Under the pieces are notes generated by a model. It was not told the origin of the DNA. It saw nothing but the letters and a program-made list of their open reading frames with translations, and did no database searches. 64,000 nt of DNA from positions 62,001 through 126,000 of the forward strand of contig NZ_MDER01000032.1 of the NCBI RefSeq assembly GCF_001721045.1, given 5' to 3'. The position numbers and the translations under genes were made by a program. Of the stretch, positions 56,050 through 64,000 are shown piece by piece. How positions within the stretch are numbered: position 1 is the first letter of the stretch; every line of letters begins with the position of its first letter. This stretch comes from Paenibacillus nuruki. Lineage in GTDB: Bacteria > Bacillota > Bacilli > Paenibacillales > Paenibacillaceae.

Positions 56050-56225
56050 CACTTGGCACCATAAGTGCGCCTAGTCCAATAAAAAAGTGATTTTTGCAAA
56101 GCAAAATATCTTACGATCAGCACTTGGCACCATAAGTGCGACCCATTTCAGTAAAAAGTGATTTTTGCAAAGCAAAATATCTTACGATCAGCACTTGGCA
56201 GTATAAGTGCTATCCACATTCAATA
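56048..56225 (+). repeat. Tandem 71-bp repeat, two full copies and one partial
   Basis: Copies begin at 56048, 56119 and 56190. Each begins AGCACTTGGCA with the hairpin GCACTT/AAGTGC, followed (in the first two copies) by a second palindrome TTTTGC-AAA-GCAAAA. The central ~20 bases (after AAGTGCG) differ, while the rest is almost identical. It is intergenic between ytoI and a convergent gene. Confidence 0.9.
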
Positions 56226-56228
56226 AAA

Positions 56229-56272
56229 AGAAGCGCTACAGGTGATTTGATCCTGTAGTGCTTCTTTTTTTA
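56229..56272 (+). terminator. Terminator after ytoI and the repeat
   Basis: GAAGCGCTACAGG pairs with CCTGTAGTGCTTC (one G-T pair), followed by seven T. Confidence 0.9.
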
Positions 56273-56323
56273 CAAAATTCCTATTTCATGTATCCATCCT
56301 AGTCTCACTACAGCAACCCATCA

Positions 56324-58276
56324 TCAGACCTGGAATTTCTCGACCATTCTTTTTAACTCTTGAGCGACATCAGATAATACTTCAGAAGAAGCAGCAATTT
56401 CTTCCATCGTAGCTAATTGTTGTTCAGTTGCAGCAGATACCGATTCAATCTCACCTACCGAGGTATTCGTAATGTCTGACATTTGATGAACCGAACGGAT
56501 CACTTGCTCTGTTCCTTTTGAAAGTGTAGAAGAAGCATCTGATACACTTTGGATATTGAAAGTCACTTCTTGTACATACTGACGAATCAGGCCAAATGAT
56601 TGTTCTGCCGTGTGCACAGCCGAAATACTTTGAAGTACTTCTTGAGAGCCTGCTTCTGTACGATCAACAACTGTGTGAATCTCAGACTGAATACTATCGA
56701 TTAGAGCACTAATCTGACTGGCAGAAGAAGAAGCTTCATCAGCTAAGTTACGAATTTCTTTAGCCACTACACTAAATCCTTTACCATGTTCTCCTGCACG
56801 AGCAGCTTCGATTCCGGCATTCAGTGACAATAGATTTGTTTGCTTAGCGATCTGCGCAATCACATTAACAATCTGTCCTATCGTTTCTGAATGATTGTTA
56901 AGACTATGAACCGAACCGGAAAGCTCTCCGAAAATAAATTTCAATTTATTGATTTCCGTATCAGCCGCTTTGAGAGCGGTATCGCCTTCATTAACTTTGT
57001 CTGAAGCCATAACTGCTTTGGAAGCCACTTCTTGAGCACTACTTGCGATTCCTTGAATACCATCTGCCATTTGGTTCACGGTGGTTGACGTATGCCCTAC
57101 ATATTCCATTTGACGATCTGAGCCTTCAGCCATTTCTTGAATCGATAAAGCGATATGTTGAGAAGCGTTAGACGTCTCACCAGCGCTCGCTGTTAATTGT
57201 TCGGATGAAGAAGCAAGATGAAGGGATGTATCTTTTAAATGAGACACCATCTCTCGTAGACTGTTTGTCATCGTCGCTAGAGCATTAGATAATGCACCGA
57301 TCTCATTCTTGGATTTGATATCCCATGTGGATGTAAGATCGCCATTTGCTACAGCTTCTGTAACTTTAACCAATTGCATAATCGGTTTGGTTAGACGAGT
57401 AGAGAAAATGTAACCCGCTATAATAGCAAGGATCAGAGAGATCACTAATATAATGATACTGTTCCGTAATAGAATAGTAGAATCCGCCATAATTAAGTTA
57501 TACGGCTTTTCACTAAAAATACTCCATCCGGTTAACGGATCTTTGGCATAAGAAACCAATACTCGATCTGATTTTTCACCATACGATAGTGTGCCTGCAA
57601 TCCCTTGCGAAGCACTTTGGAAAGAAGGAGTATCCTTGATATCTTTATCCAGTGAATTTGTATCAGGATGAGCAAGAATTGTTCCTGTACGGTCTGCAAT
57701 ATAAGCTGTCTGACCGTTTGTAGAAAATTCTTTGGCATATGCACTCATATTATCTAAAGGTAAAGTCACTTGAAGCATACCACTTAGTGTGTTAGTCGTA
57801 TCGAATACAGGGTAAGCAACAGTAACGATCTTTTTACCAGTCGTTTTGCTGACCAAAATATCCGAAATCACTTGTTTTTGAGTCGCCATCAATTGTTTGA
57901 AATAATCACGATCACTTGTATTGCTCAAATCGCCATCTGAACTTTTAGCAATTTGTTGTCCGTCTGTAGCGGTAAAGATAATCGCTTGAATTTCAGGATG
58001 TAATTTGCCGACAGATGATAATAAATTTTTAACTTGTGGTAATTGTGCAGGTATATATTCTTTGATCTCTGGATTCTCAGATAATTGTTGCAACATCTCA
58101 ATTTCCGAATTAATTAAAGCTGTTGTTTTTTGAAGAACCAAATTCACATTCTGTTCATTCATGCTGTACGCATCTTTTTCAATTTTGTTGCTTGTACTAA
58201 TCATACTGAACGTTCCGTACACCAGTAATGGAATAAGTGCGATTAACGACATAATCATAATCAATTGCTTTTTCAT
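56324..58276 (-). CDS. Methyl-accepting chemotaxis protein with dCache sensor
   Basis: 650 residues. TM1 (LIMIMSLIALIPLLVYGTF), an extracellular sensor of ~245 residues with dCache features (IIFTATDGQQIAKSSDGDLSNTSDRDYFKQL), TM2 (IIILVISLILAIIAGYIF), HAMP, and the signalling domain with tip AKQTNLLSLNAGIEAARAGEHG. It should detect a small extracellular ligand. A sigma-D-like promoter lies upstream. It is inserted between ytoI and dnaE on the opposite strand. Confidence 0.92.
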   Translation of the reverse strand: MKKQLIMIMSLIALIPLLVYGTFSMISTSNKIEKDAYSMNEQNVNLVLQKTTALINSEIEMLQQLSENPEIKEYIPAQLPQVKNLLSSVGKLHPEIQAIIFTATDGQQIAKSSDGDLSNTSDRDYFKQLMATQKQVISDILVSKTTGKKIVTVAYPVFDTTNTLSGMLQVTLPLDNMSAYAKEFSTNGQTAYIADRTGTILAHPDTNSLDKDIKDTPSFQSASQGIAGTLSYGEKSDRVLVSYAKDPLTGWSIFSEKPYNLIMADSTILLRNSIIILVISLILAIIAGYIFSTRLTKPIMQLVKVTEAVANGDLTSTWDIKSKNEIGALSNALATMTNSLREMVSHLKDTSLHLASSSEQLTASAGETSNASQHIALSIQEMAEGSDRQMEYVGHTSTTVNQMADGIQGIASSAQEVASKAVMASDKVNEGDTALKAADTEINKLKFIFGELSGSVHSLNNHSETIGQIVNVIAQIAKQTNLLSLNAGIEAARAGEHGKGFSVVAKEIRNLADEASSSASQISALIDSIQSEIHTVVDRTEAGSQEVLQSISAVHTAEQSFGLIRQYVQEVTFNIQSVSDASSTLSKGTEQVIRSVHQMSDITNTSVGEIESVSAATEQQLATMEEIAASSEVLSDVAQELKRMVEKFQV

Positions 58277-58325
58277 TGTTATTTCCCCCGATAGATAAAA
58301 TCAATCAAATTTGATATTGATGATT

Positions 58326-58352
58326 TTATCGGTAAATATTTCAATAAGTTTA
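58326..58352 (-). promoter_or_regulatory. Sigma-D-like promoter of the dCache chemoreceptor
   Basis: On the minus strand TAAA (58352-58349), a 15-bp spacer, then ACCGATAA (58333-58326), 6 of 8 matches to GCCGATAT. It is about 50 bp upstream of the start. Confidence 0.6.
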
Positions 58353-58508
58353 GAATTTTTGTCAGCATATGTCGAAATAAGCGTAATAACCCATCCTATC
58401 TAACAACAGATGCATCATTTATTGACGGATATGATAAAATAAGAAGTAATGGATTGTGATTCAAAACCGATCTGAAAATCAATGATTTTAGCGAAAGTAG
58501 GGAAGCGT

Positions 58509-61500
58509 ATGACCCCATTTGTTCACCTGCATGTGCATAGCGAATACAGTCTACTGGACGGGGCTGCGCGCATAAGGGATCTTGTGAGCCAAGCCGCAGA
58601 ATCAGGCATGACAGCAATGGCTCTTACCGATCATGGAGTAATGTATGGAGCGATTCCATTTTATAAAGCGTGTAAGCAACATGGTGTTAAGCCGATTATT
58701 GGTTGTGAAGTGTATTACACTGCTGGATCACGTAAAGAAAAAGCAGCACGTAAAGATCAACCGATTCATCATTTATTGTTACTAGCCAAAAATGAGATCG
58801 GTTATCGTAATCTAATGAAATTAAGTTCAATTGGACATTTAGAAGGATTCCATTACAAACCTCGTGTGGATGCTGAAGTATTGCAACAGTATCATGAAGG
58901 TATTATTTGCCTGAGTGCTTGTCTTGGAGGAGAGATTCCACAACATTTATTACATGAACAACCGGAAGAAGCCAAAAAAGCCGCTCTTCGTTATCAAGCG
59001 ATTTTTGGTGAAGATTTCTATATAGAATTGCAAGATCATCATATTCCTGAACAGAAAAAAGTAATGCCGTTATTAATCAATCTAGCTAAAGAGCTTAATA
59101 TTCCATTAGTCGCTACCAATGACGTTCATTATTTAACAGAAGAAGATGCCAAAACGCAAGATGTTCTCATCTGTATTGGTACCGGTAAAACGATGGATGA
59201 TGAAGGTCGTTTTCGGATTCCAACGAATCAATTGTATCTAAAAGACAGTGAGCAAATGGAATCGTTATTCCGTCATGTGCCTGAAGCGATTACGAATACA
59301 AACGTTATTGCAGATCGTTGTGAATTGGAACTGACTTTTGGCGAATCACTTTTACCGTCGTATTATCCGATTCCAGATGAATTATCACCTGAACGTTATT
59401 TGGAACAATTGTGTCGTACAGGATTAGAGCAACGTTATCAAGATACGATGTACTGGACAGATCCTCAAGAACGTCAAAACATCGAAGAACGTTTAAATTA
59501 TGAATTAAAAGTAATTGGTAGTATGGGATTTGCCGATTATTTCCTGATTGTATGGGACTTTATGAAATATGCACATGCTCAAGGCATTGTAACAGGCCCC
59601 GGGCGGGGTTCCTCAGCAGGAAGTCTGGTTGCTTATGTACTGGAAATTACCAATGTCGATCCGATCAAATACAAATTGTTATTTGAGCGTTTTCTTAATC
59701 CTGAGCGGATCACTATGCCTGATATTGATATCGATTTTAGTGATCTACGCCGTGATGAAGTGATCGAATATGTCGTTTCCAAATATGGAAGAGACCATGT
59801 GGCACAGATTATTACATTTGGTACATTAGCTGCGCGTGCAGCCGTACGTGATGTAGGACGAGCACTTAATGTTCCTTACGCAGATACAGACAAAGCCGCC
59901 AAGTTAATTCCTGCTCAAGTTGGCATGACAATCAGCAAAGCGTTAGATCAAGTTCCCGAATTACGTGATCGTTATGAAAAGTCTGCACCTGTTCGTGAAA
60001 TGATCGATACAGCGCTTAAGGTTGAAGGTATGCCACGTCATGCTTCTACGCATGCCGCAGGGGTAGTGATTTCAAGTGGAGTATTAACTGATATTGTGCC
60101 AATCCAAGAAGGTAGTGAGATTGCCGTATTGACTCAATATCCGATGGAAAGTCTAGAATCGATTGGTATGCTCAAAATGGACTTTCTGGGTCTACGTACA
60201 TTATCTATTATGGAACGCTGTATGACATGGATAGCAGAACAAGAAGGACATCCTATTGATTTCTCTAAGATTTCAGACCATGATCCACAGACCTATGAAA
60301 TGCTAAGCCAAGGCGATGCAATGGGCGTGTTCCAGATGGAATCTCCAGGTGTACGACGTGTGTTGCGTGATCTTAAGCCTACAGCCTTTGAAGATATTGT
60401 ATCGGTGGTGGCTTTGTATCGTCCGGGTCCAATGGACTTTATTCCCAAATATATTGAATCCAAGCATGGTCGTACCGTTCCAGAATATCCACATCCCGAT
60501 TTGGAACCGATCCTGAGCGATACGTATGGCATTATCGTGTATCAAGAGCAGATTATGCAGATTGCTTCACAGATGGCTGGATTTACACTGGCAGAAGCGG
60601 ATTTGCTACGCCGAGCGGTTTCGAAGAAAAAGCGCGAAATTTTGGATGAAGAACGGGTGCATTTTGTTAAAGGAAGTATAGAACAGTCTTATACTGAACA
60701 AGAAGCTAATGTGGTCTACGATATGATTGTACGATTTGCAGATTACGGATTCCCGAGAGCCCATGCAGCAGCTTATGGTGTACTTGCTTTTCAGACGGCT
60801 TATCTCAAAGCGCATTATCCGGTACAATTTATCGCTTCGATGTTAACCGCTGTAATGGGAACACATCGTAAAGTAGCTGAATATGTATTGGAATGTCGTC
60901 GTATCGGTATAGAAGTATTACCACCTGATGTGAATACCAGTGGAGTGACATTTACTCCGGTAACAGCAGCGATGCAACAAGAGTTAGAGCAACAATTATT
61001 ATCTAAAGAATCGGCAACTGATGATGAGAATGCCGAGGCTCAAGATACAGCTTCATCGTCAGAGTCGCCGAATTCATCACAAACTTCTTCATCTACAGGT
61101 AATATTCGCTTTGGTCTAGGCGCAGTCAAAAATGTCGGTACACAAGCGATTAATAGCATTATTAAAGAACGTCAAGATCGTCCGTATGACAGCCTGATCG
61201 ACTTTTGCCGTCGTGTCGATCCCAAAGCGTGTAATAAGCGTGTAATTGAATCTTTGATCCAAGCAGGTGCATTTGATAGTCTACCTGGACACCGTGCCCA
61301 ATTATTAACGATGCTTGATGATACGATCAAAGAAGCTGCCAAATGGCGCAAAGAACGAGAAGAATTACAGATAGAAATGTTTGCCGATTTGGGATTTGTA
61401 GAGACTCATAACTGGGAAGTGTCTTATCCAGATGTTGCGCCTTATACAACCGGAGAACAACTTGAATTTGAACGTGAATTGTTAGGATTGTATTTATCAG

Positions 61501-62309
61501 GACATCCGTTAGATGATTATGAGCAAGTGATCGAAGATAGTGGATTGTCCCGTCTGATGAACCTACATGAAGGCGAAGATGAAAGTATTGTCGCTGTAGC
61601 AGGTATGGTCGTATCGCTTAAACTGATCACAACCAAGCAAGGAAAATCGATGGCTTTTATGGAGCTTGAAGATCAGATCGAACGGTGCGAAGTTGTTCTT
61701 TTCCCTGAAGTGTGGCGTAAAAGTAGTGCGTTAGTAGATAAAGGATTACTGCTCAGTGTACGTGGTAAATTGCAAAAAGAAGATGAAGGATTCAAATTGT
61801 TAGCTGAAGAAGTAGTGACGTTGAGTGAAGAGTCTGCACGCGAATTAGCGACCAGAGCTCGTCAACGTATGTATATCGCCAAAAACAAAGCTACTGCACA
61901 GACCAAACAGACCAACAAATCGTCATCCACTTCAACCGCTAAGCCTTATACCAAAAGTACAACGTCTGCGAAAAGTGTAGCGCCGACTGAGCAAGAGACA
62001 GTTCCTTCTTCATCTGCTTCAGGTGTAGCCAGTGTAGTAAATGATGCACCTCATACCGACAGTCATCCTGAACCGGTATTGAAGCAACGTGTATTTATCA
62101 AAATTACCAAAGAAGCTCAACAAGCAGATAAATTAGCAGTACTCAAAAAGCTATTAGCGAGTCATCCGGGGCCTGTAGGTACGTTGTTATTTTATGAAGA
62201 AACGCAAAAATTATTTGATCTTAGTGAAACGTATAGCATCAAACCTTCACCTGAGCTATTTCAGGAAATGGAGCAGATGTTAGGCGAAGGCACAGTTAAA
62301 GTAAAATAA
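58509..62309 (+). CDS. dnaE: DNA polymerase III subunit alpha (DnaE)
   Basis: 1266 residues from ATG 58509 behind AGGGAAG; the frame is open from 58482. N-terminal PHP domain (HLHVHSEYSLLDGAARI), polymerase core with catalytic PDIDIDFSD, and the motif VTGPGRGSSAGSLV, then HhH and OB-fold domains. In Bacillota DnaE extends primers before PolC takes over. Two low-complexity Ser/Thr-rich segments interrupt it: at ~840-865 (before NIRFGLGAVKN) and at ~1135-1190 (between the OB fold and the C-terminal domain). Followed by accDA. Confidence 0.96.
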   Translation: MTPFVHLHVHSEYSLLDGAARIRDLVSQAAESGMTAMALTDHGVMYGAIPFYKACKQHGVKPIIGCEVYYTAGSRKEKAARKDQPIHHLLLLAKNEIGYRNLMKLSSIGHLEGFHYKPRVDAEVLQQYHEGIICLSACLGGEIPQHLLHEQPEEAKKAALRYQAIFGEDFYIELQDHHIPEQKKVMPLLINLAKELNIPLVATNDVHYLTEEDAKTQDVLICIGTGKTMDDEGRFRIPTNQLYLKDSEQMESLFRHVPEAITNTNVIADRCELELTFGESLLPSYYPIPDELSPERYLEQLCRTGLEQRYQDTMYWTDPQERQNIEERLNYELKVIGSMGFADYFLIVWDFMKYAHAQGIVTGPGRGSSAGSLVAYVLEITNVDPIKYKLLFERFLNPERITMPDIDIDFSDLRRDEVIEYVVSKYGRDHVAQIITFGTLAARAAVRDVGRALNVPYADTDKAAKLIPAQVGMTISKALDQVPELRDRYEKSAPVREMIDTALKVEGMPRHASTHAAGVVISSGVLTDIVPIQEGSEIAVLTQYPMESLESIGMLKMDFLGLRTLSIMERCMTWIAEQEGHPIDFSKISDHDPQTYEMLSQGDAMGVFQMESPGVRRVLRDLKPTAFEDIVSVVALYRPGPMDFIPKYIESKHGRTVPEYPHPDLEPILSDTYGIIVYQEQIMQIASQMAGFTLAEADLLRRAVSKKKREILDEERVHFVKGSIEQSYTEQEANVVYDMIVRFADYGFPRAHAAAYGVLAFQTAYLKAHYPVQFIASMLTAVMGTHRKVAEYVLECRRIGIEVLPPDVNTSGVTFTPVTAAMQQELEQQLLSKESATDDENAEAQDTASSSESPNSSQTSSSTGNIRFGLGAVKNVGTQAINSIIKERQDRPYDSLIDFCRRVDPKACNKRVIESLIQAGAFDSLPGHRAQLLTMLDDTIKEAAKWRKEREELQIEMFADLGFVETHNWEVSYPDVAPYTTGEQLEFERELLGLYLSGHPLDDYEQVIEDSGLSRLMNLHEGEDESIVAVAGMVVSLKLITTKQGKSMAFMELEDQIERCEVVLFPEVWRKSSALVDKGLLLSVRGKLQKEDEGFKLLAEEVVTLSEESARELATRARQRMYIAKNKATAQTKQTNKSSSTSTAKPYTKSTTSAKSVAPTEQETVPSSSASGVASVVNDAPHTDSHPEPVLKQRVFIKITKEAQQADKLAVLKKLLASHPGPVGTLLFYEETQKLFDLSETYSIKPSPELFQEMEQMLGEGTVKVK

Positions 62310-62542
62310 GTCTATTATGCTAGAGCACATTGATTGTCAACCCGTCAATGTGCCAATTTATCTTCACTTATCTTTGTTGCGATAAAAAAGTGTGGTATGT
62401 TATCATTATCCCATTATGTGGGCTTAAAGTGCTGTAACCGCTTCGTTATTCTTTTAAGTCCAATTAGGCTCGGTATAAATGAACAATATATGATATGAAT
62501 TCCATCGCTGAGGAATACGTACATGGCTGGAGAGGTGTAGTT
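62310..62542 (+). other. dnaE-accD intergenic region
   Basis: Contains the perfect 9-bp hairpin GCACATTGA/TCAATGTGC (about 62325-62354) without T-run, a possible end of the dnaE transcript. No FapR site and no coding frame were recognised; ytsJ (malic enzyme), which lies between dnaE and accD in B. subtilis, is absent. Confidence 0.5.
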
Positions 62543-63442
62543 GTGTTTAGAGATTTATTTCAAAAGAAAAAGAAATATGCGACCATTCCATCCCAACGTT
62601 GGGGGAATGAAACAGAGTCTGGTGAAGAACCACAAGAGCGTCCCAAACGTGAGATTCCAGAAGGCTTAATGAACAAGTGTAGCAAATGTGGCACGATTCA
62701 TTACAGCAAAGAACTGGAGAAAAACCTGAAAGTATGTCCTAACTGTGGTTACCATATGCGTCTGAATGCGATTGACCGCATTATGATGACAGTAGATGAT
62801 GGACAATTTACCGAAATGGATGCTCGTATGGAATCCAAAGATCCTTTGAAATTCCCCGGGTATGCAAGCAAGCTTGAGCAACAGAAAATGAACTCTGGAC
62901 TACGTGATGCCGTTATTACAGGTGAAGGTCTGATCGATGGTCAACCGGCAGTACTTGCTGTAATGAGCTTTGACTTCTTTAGCGGAAGTATGGGTTCGGT
63001 TGTAGGTGAAAAGATTACTCGTGCGATTGAGCATGCAGATGCTCGTCAGATCCCGATGATTATTTTCTCCACTTCAGGCGGAGCACGTATGCAAGAAAGT
63101 ATTTTGAGTCTGATGCAAATGGCTAAAACAAGCGCAGCTTTGGCTCGCTTTCAAGAAAATGGAGGACTGTATGTCTCTGTAATTACCGATCCTACGATGG
63201 GCGGAGTATCTGCAAGTTTTGCCATGCTTGGAGATGTCAATATTGCTGAACCGGGAGCATTATTCGGGTTTGCTGGACGTATTGTTATTGAACAGACGAT
63301 TCGTCAGAAATTGCCAGAGAATTTTCAGACCGCAGAATTTAATATGGAACATGGTCAACTCGATATGGTGATTCATCGTAAAGAGATGAAGTCTACATTA
63401 TCGCAATTGTTGGATTTTCACAGTGGAAAAGGGGGATTTTAA
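62543..63442 (+). CDS. accD: Acetyl-CoA carboxylase carboxyltransferase subunit beta
   Basis: 299 residues from GTG 62543, 7 bp after GGAGAGG; the longer frame from 62495 has no ribosome site. An N-terminal zinc ribbon ([12 protein letters not shown] and CPNCGYHM) precedes the carboxyltransferase domain with [19 protein letters not shown] and the oxyanion-forming GGVSASFAM. Together with AccA it transfers the carboxyl group from biotin to acetyl-CoA, giving malonyl-CoA. The stop abuts the accA start. Confidence 0.95.
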   Translation: MFRDLFQKKKKYATIPSQRWGNETESGEEPQERPKREIPEGLMNKCSKCGTIHYSKELEKNLKVCPNCGYHMRLNAIDRIMMTVDDGQFTEMDARMESKDPLKFPGYASKLEQQKMNSGLRDAVITGEGLIDGQPAVLAVMSFDFFSGSMGSVVGEKITRAIEHADARQIPMIIFSTSGGARMQESILSLMQMAKTSAALARFQENGGLYVSVITDPTMGGVSASFAMLGDVNIAEPGALFGFAGRIVIEQTIRQKLPENFQTAEFNMEHGQLDMVIHRKEMKSTLSQLLDFHSGKGGF

Positions 63443-64000
63443 GTGGCAGGAGAGATGCCTTTTGAAATGCCTCTCGTTGAAATGCGTAAAAAGATTGACG
63501 AGCTGAAGCAATTCGGACAGGAAAAAGGAATAGATTTCAACGATGAGATTACACGTTTGGAAGAACGATATCGTCAGATGGAAAGTGAAATATATAGTCA
63601 GATTTCACCTGCGCAGAAAATGCATCTGGCAAGACATCAACAACGTCCTACTTCGCTGGATCTGATTTCGATCGTATTTAGTGATTTTATGGAGTTACAT
63701 GGTGATCGTATGTATGGTGATGATCTAGCGATTGTGGGCGGTATCGCCAAATTGGATGGACATCCTGTAACGATTATTGGTCATCAACGTGGTAAAGATA
63801 CCAAAGATAATATTGCTCGCTTTTTTGGCAGTCCGCATCCTGAAGGATTCCGTAAATCGATGCGTCTGATGAAGCAAGCTGAGAAATTTGGGCGTCCGAT
63901 TATTACATTTATTGATACCAAGGGTGCTTATCCGGGTAATACAGCAGAGGAGCGCGGACAGTCTGAAGCGATCGCTCGTAACCTATGGGAAATGGCGAAG
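63443..64000 (+). CDS. accA: Acetyl-CoA carboxylase carboxyltransferase subunit alpha, 5' part
   Basis: The first 186 codons are present; the gene runs off the window. GTG 63443 directly follows the accD stop, with AAGGGGGA upstream; ATG 63455 is an alternative but its GGAG is too close. [34 protein letters not shown] and the CoA-binding [19 protein letters not shown] match AccA. Confidence 0.95.
   Translation, partial: MAGEMPFEMPLVEMRKKIDELKQFGQEKGIDFNDEITRLEERYRQMESEIYSQISPAQKMHLARHQQRPTSLDLISIVFSDFMELHGDRMYGDDLAIVGGIAKLDGHPVTIIGHQRGKDTKDNIARFFGSPHPEGFRKSMRLMKQAEKFGRPIITFIDTKGAYPGNTAEERGQSEAIARNLWEMAK

Noticed and set aside
56048-56225. CRISPR array
   Set aside because: The period is 71 bp, most of the unit is conserved (with internal palindromes), and there are only three units and no cas genes.

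Overview
The window reads as chromosomal DNA of a low-to-moderate GC Gram-positive bacterium, most likely Paenibacillus or a close relative. The pointers are strong AGGAGG ribosome sites with frequent TTG/GTG starts, a sufCDSUB operon, ytoI/yfkAB/yunD/ylbF-type genes, dnaE followed by accDA, sacXY-sacB-levB, and a butirosin-like carrier-protein gene set. The species is inferred from gene content only. No rRNA, tRNA, IS element or CRISPR array was recognised.

Layout. 1-800: 3' end of a GH2 glycosidase. 906-7207: a fructan module with a sucrose-type PTS permease/sensor (sacX), an antiterminator (sacY), a ribonucleic antiterminator (RAT) overlapping a terminator, levansucrase (sacB) and an endolevanase-like GH32 enzyme (levB). 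7253-8563 (minus): a HEPN/MNT toxin-antitoxin pair and a GNAT acetyltransferase. 8839-11999: an amidase and a membrane-anchored chemoreceptor with a sigma-D-like promoter.

12379-28233 is the most unusual part: a biosynthetic cluster without NRPS or PKS modules. It holds two free-standing acyl carrier proteins, two ATP-grasp ligases, a radical-SAM/SPASM enzyme, two BtrH-like proteins, a BtrK-like PLP decarboxylase, a glycosyltransferase, a Gfo/Idh/MocA oxidoreductase, a three-gene ABC-2 exporter, an Sfp-type phosphopantetheinyl transferase and an alpha/beta hydrolase. By analogy with the butirosin side-chain pathway, amino acids would be loaded on carrier proteins by ATP-grasp enzymes, decarboxylated while tethered, transferred by a BtrH-type acyltransferase, glycosylated or reduced, and exported. 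The product cannot be named from sequence. A 162-nt nested palindrome lies in the middle of the cluster.

28337-36401: a six-PAS histidine kinase, DegV, two small membrane proteins, an unrecognised protein, mtnA and dps. 36512-42535: a DUF1802 protein and the Fe-S assembly operon sufC-D-S-U-B. 42901-43014 (minus) is a 37-residue small protein with a strong Shine-Dalgarno. 43330-45832: an old-yellow-enzyme, MarR and quinone-oxidoreductase operon with two operator palindromes on its promoter. 45998-53997 is housekeeping: YjbR, an exonuclease, HD-GYP, a MoaD-MoaE fusion, YunD, YfkAB, a CorC-type transporter and a HAD phosphatase. 54138-64000: ylbF-like, ytoI, a tandem 71-bp repeat, a second chemoreceptor, dnaE, accD and the 5' part of accA.
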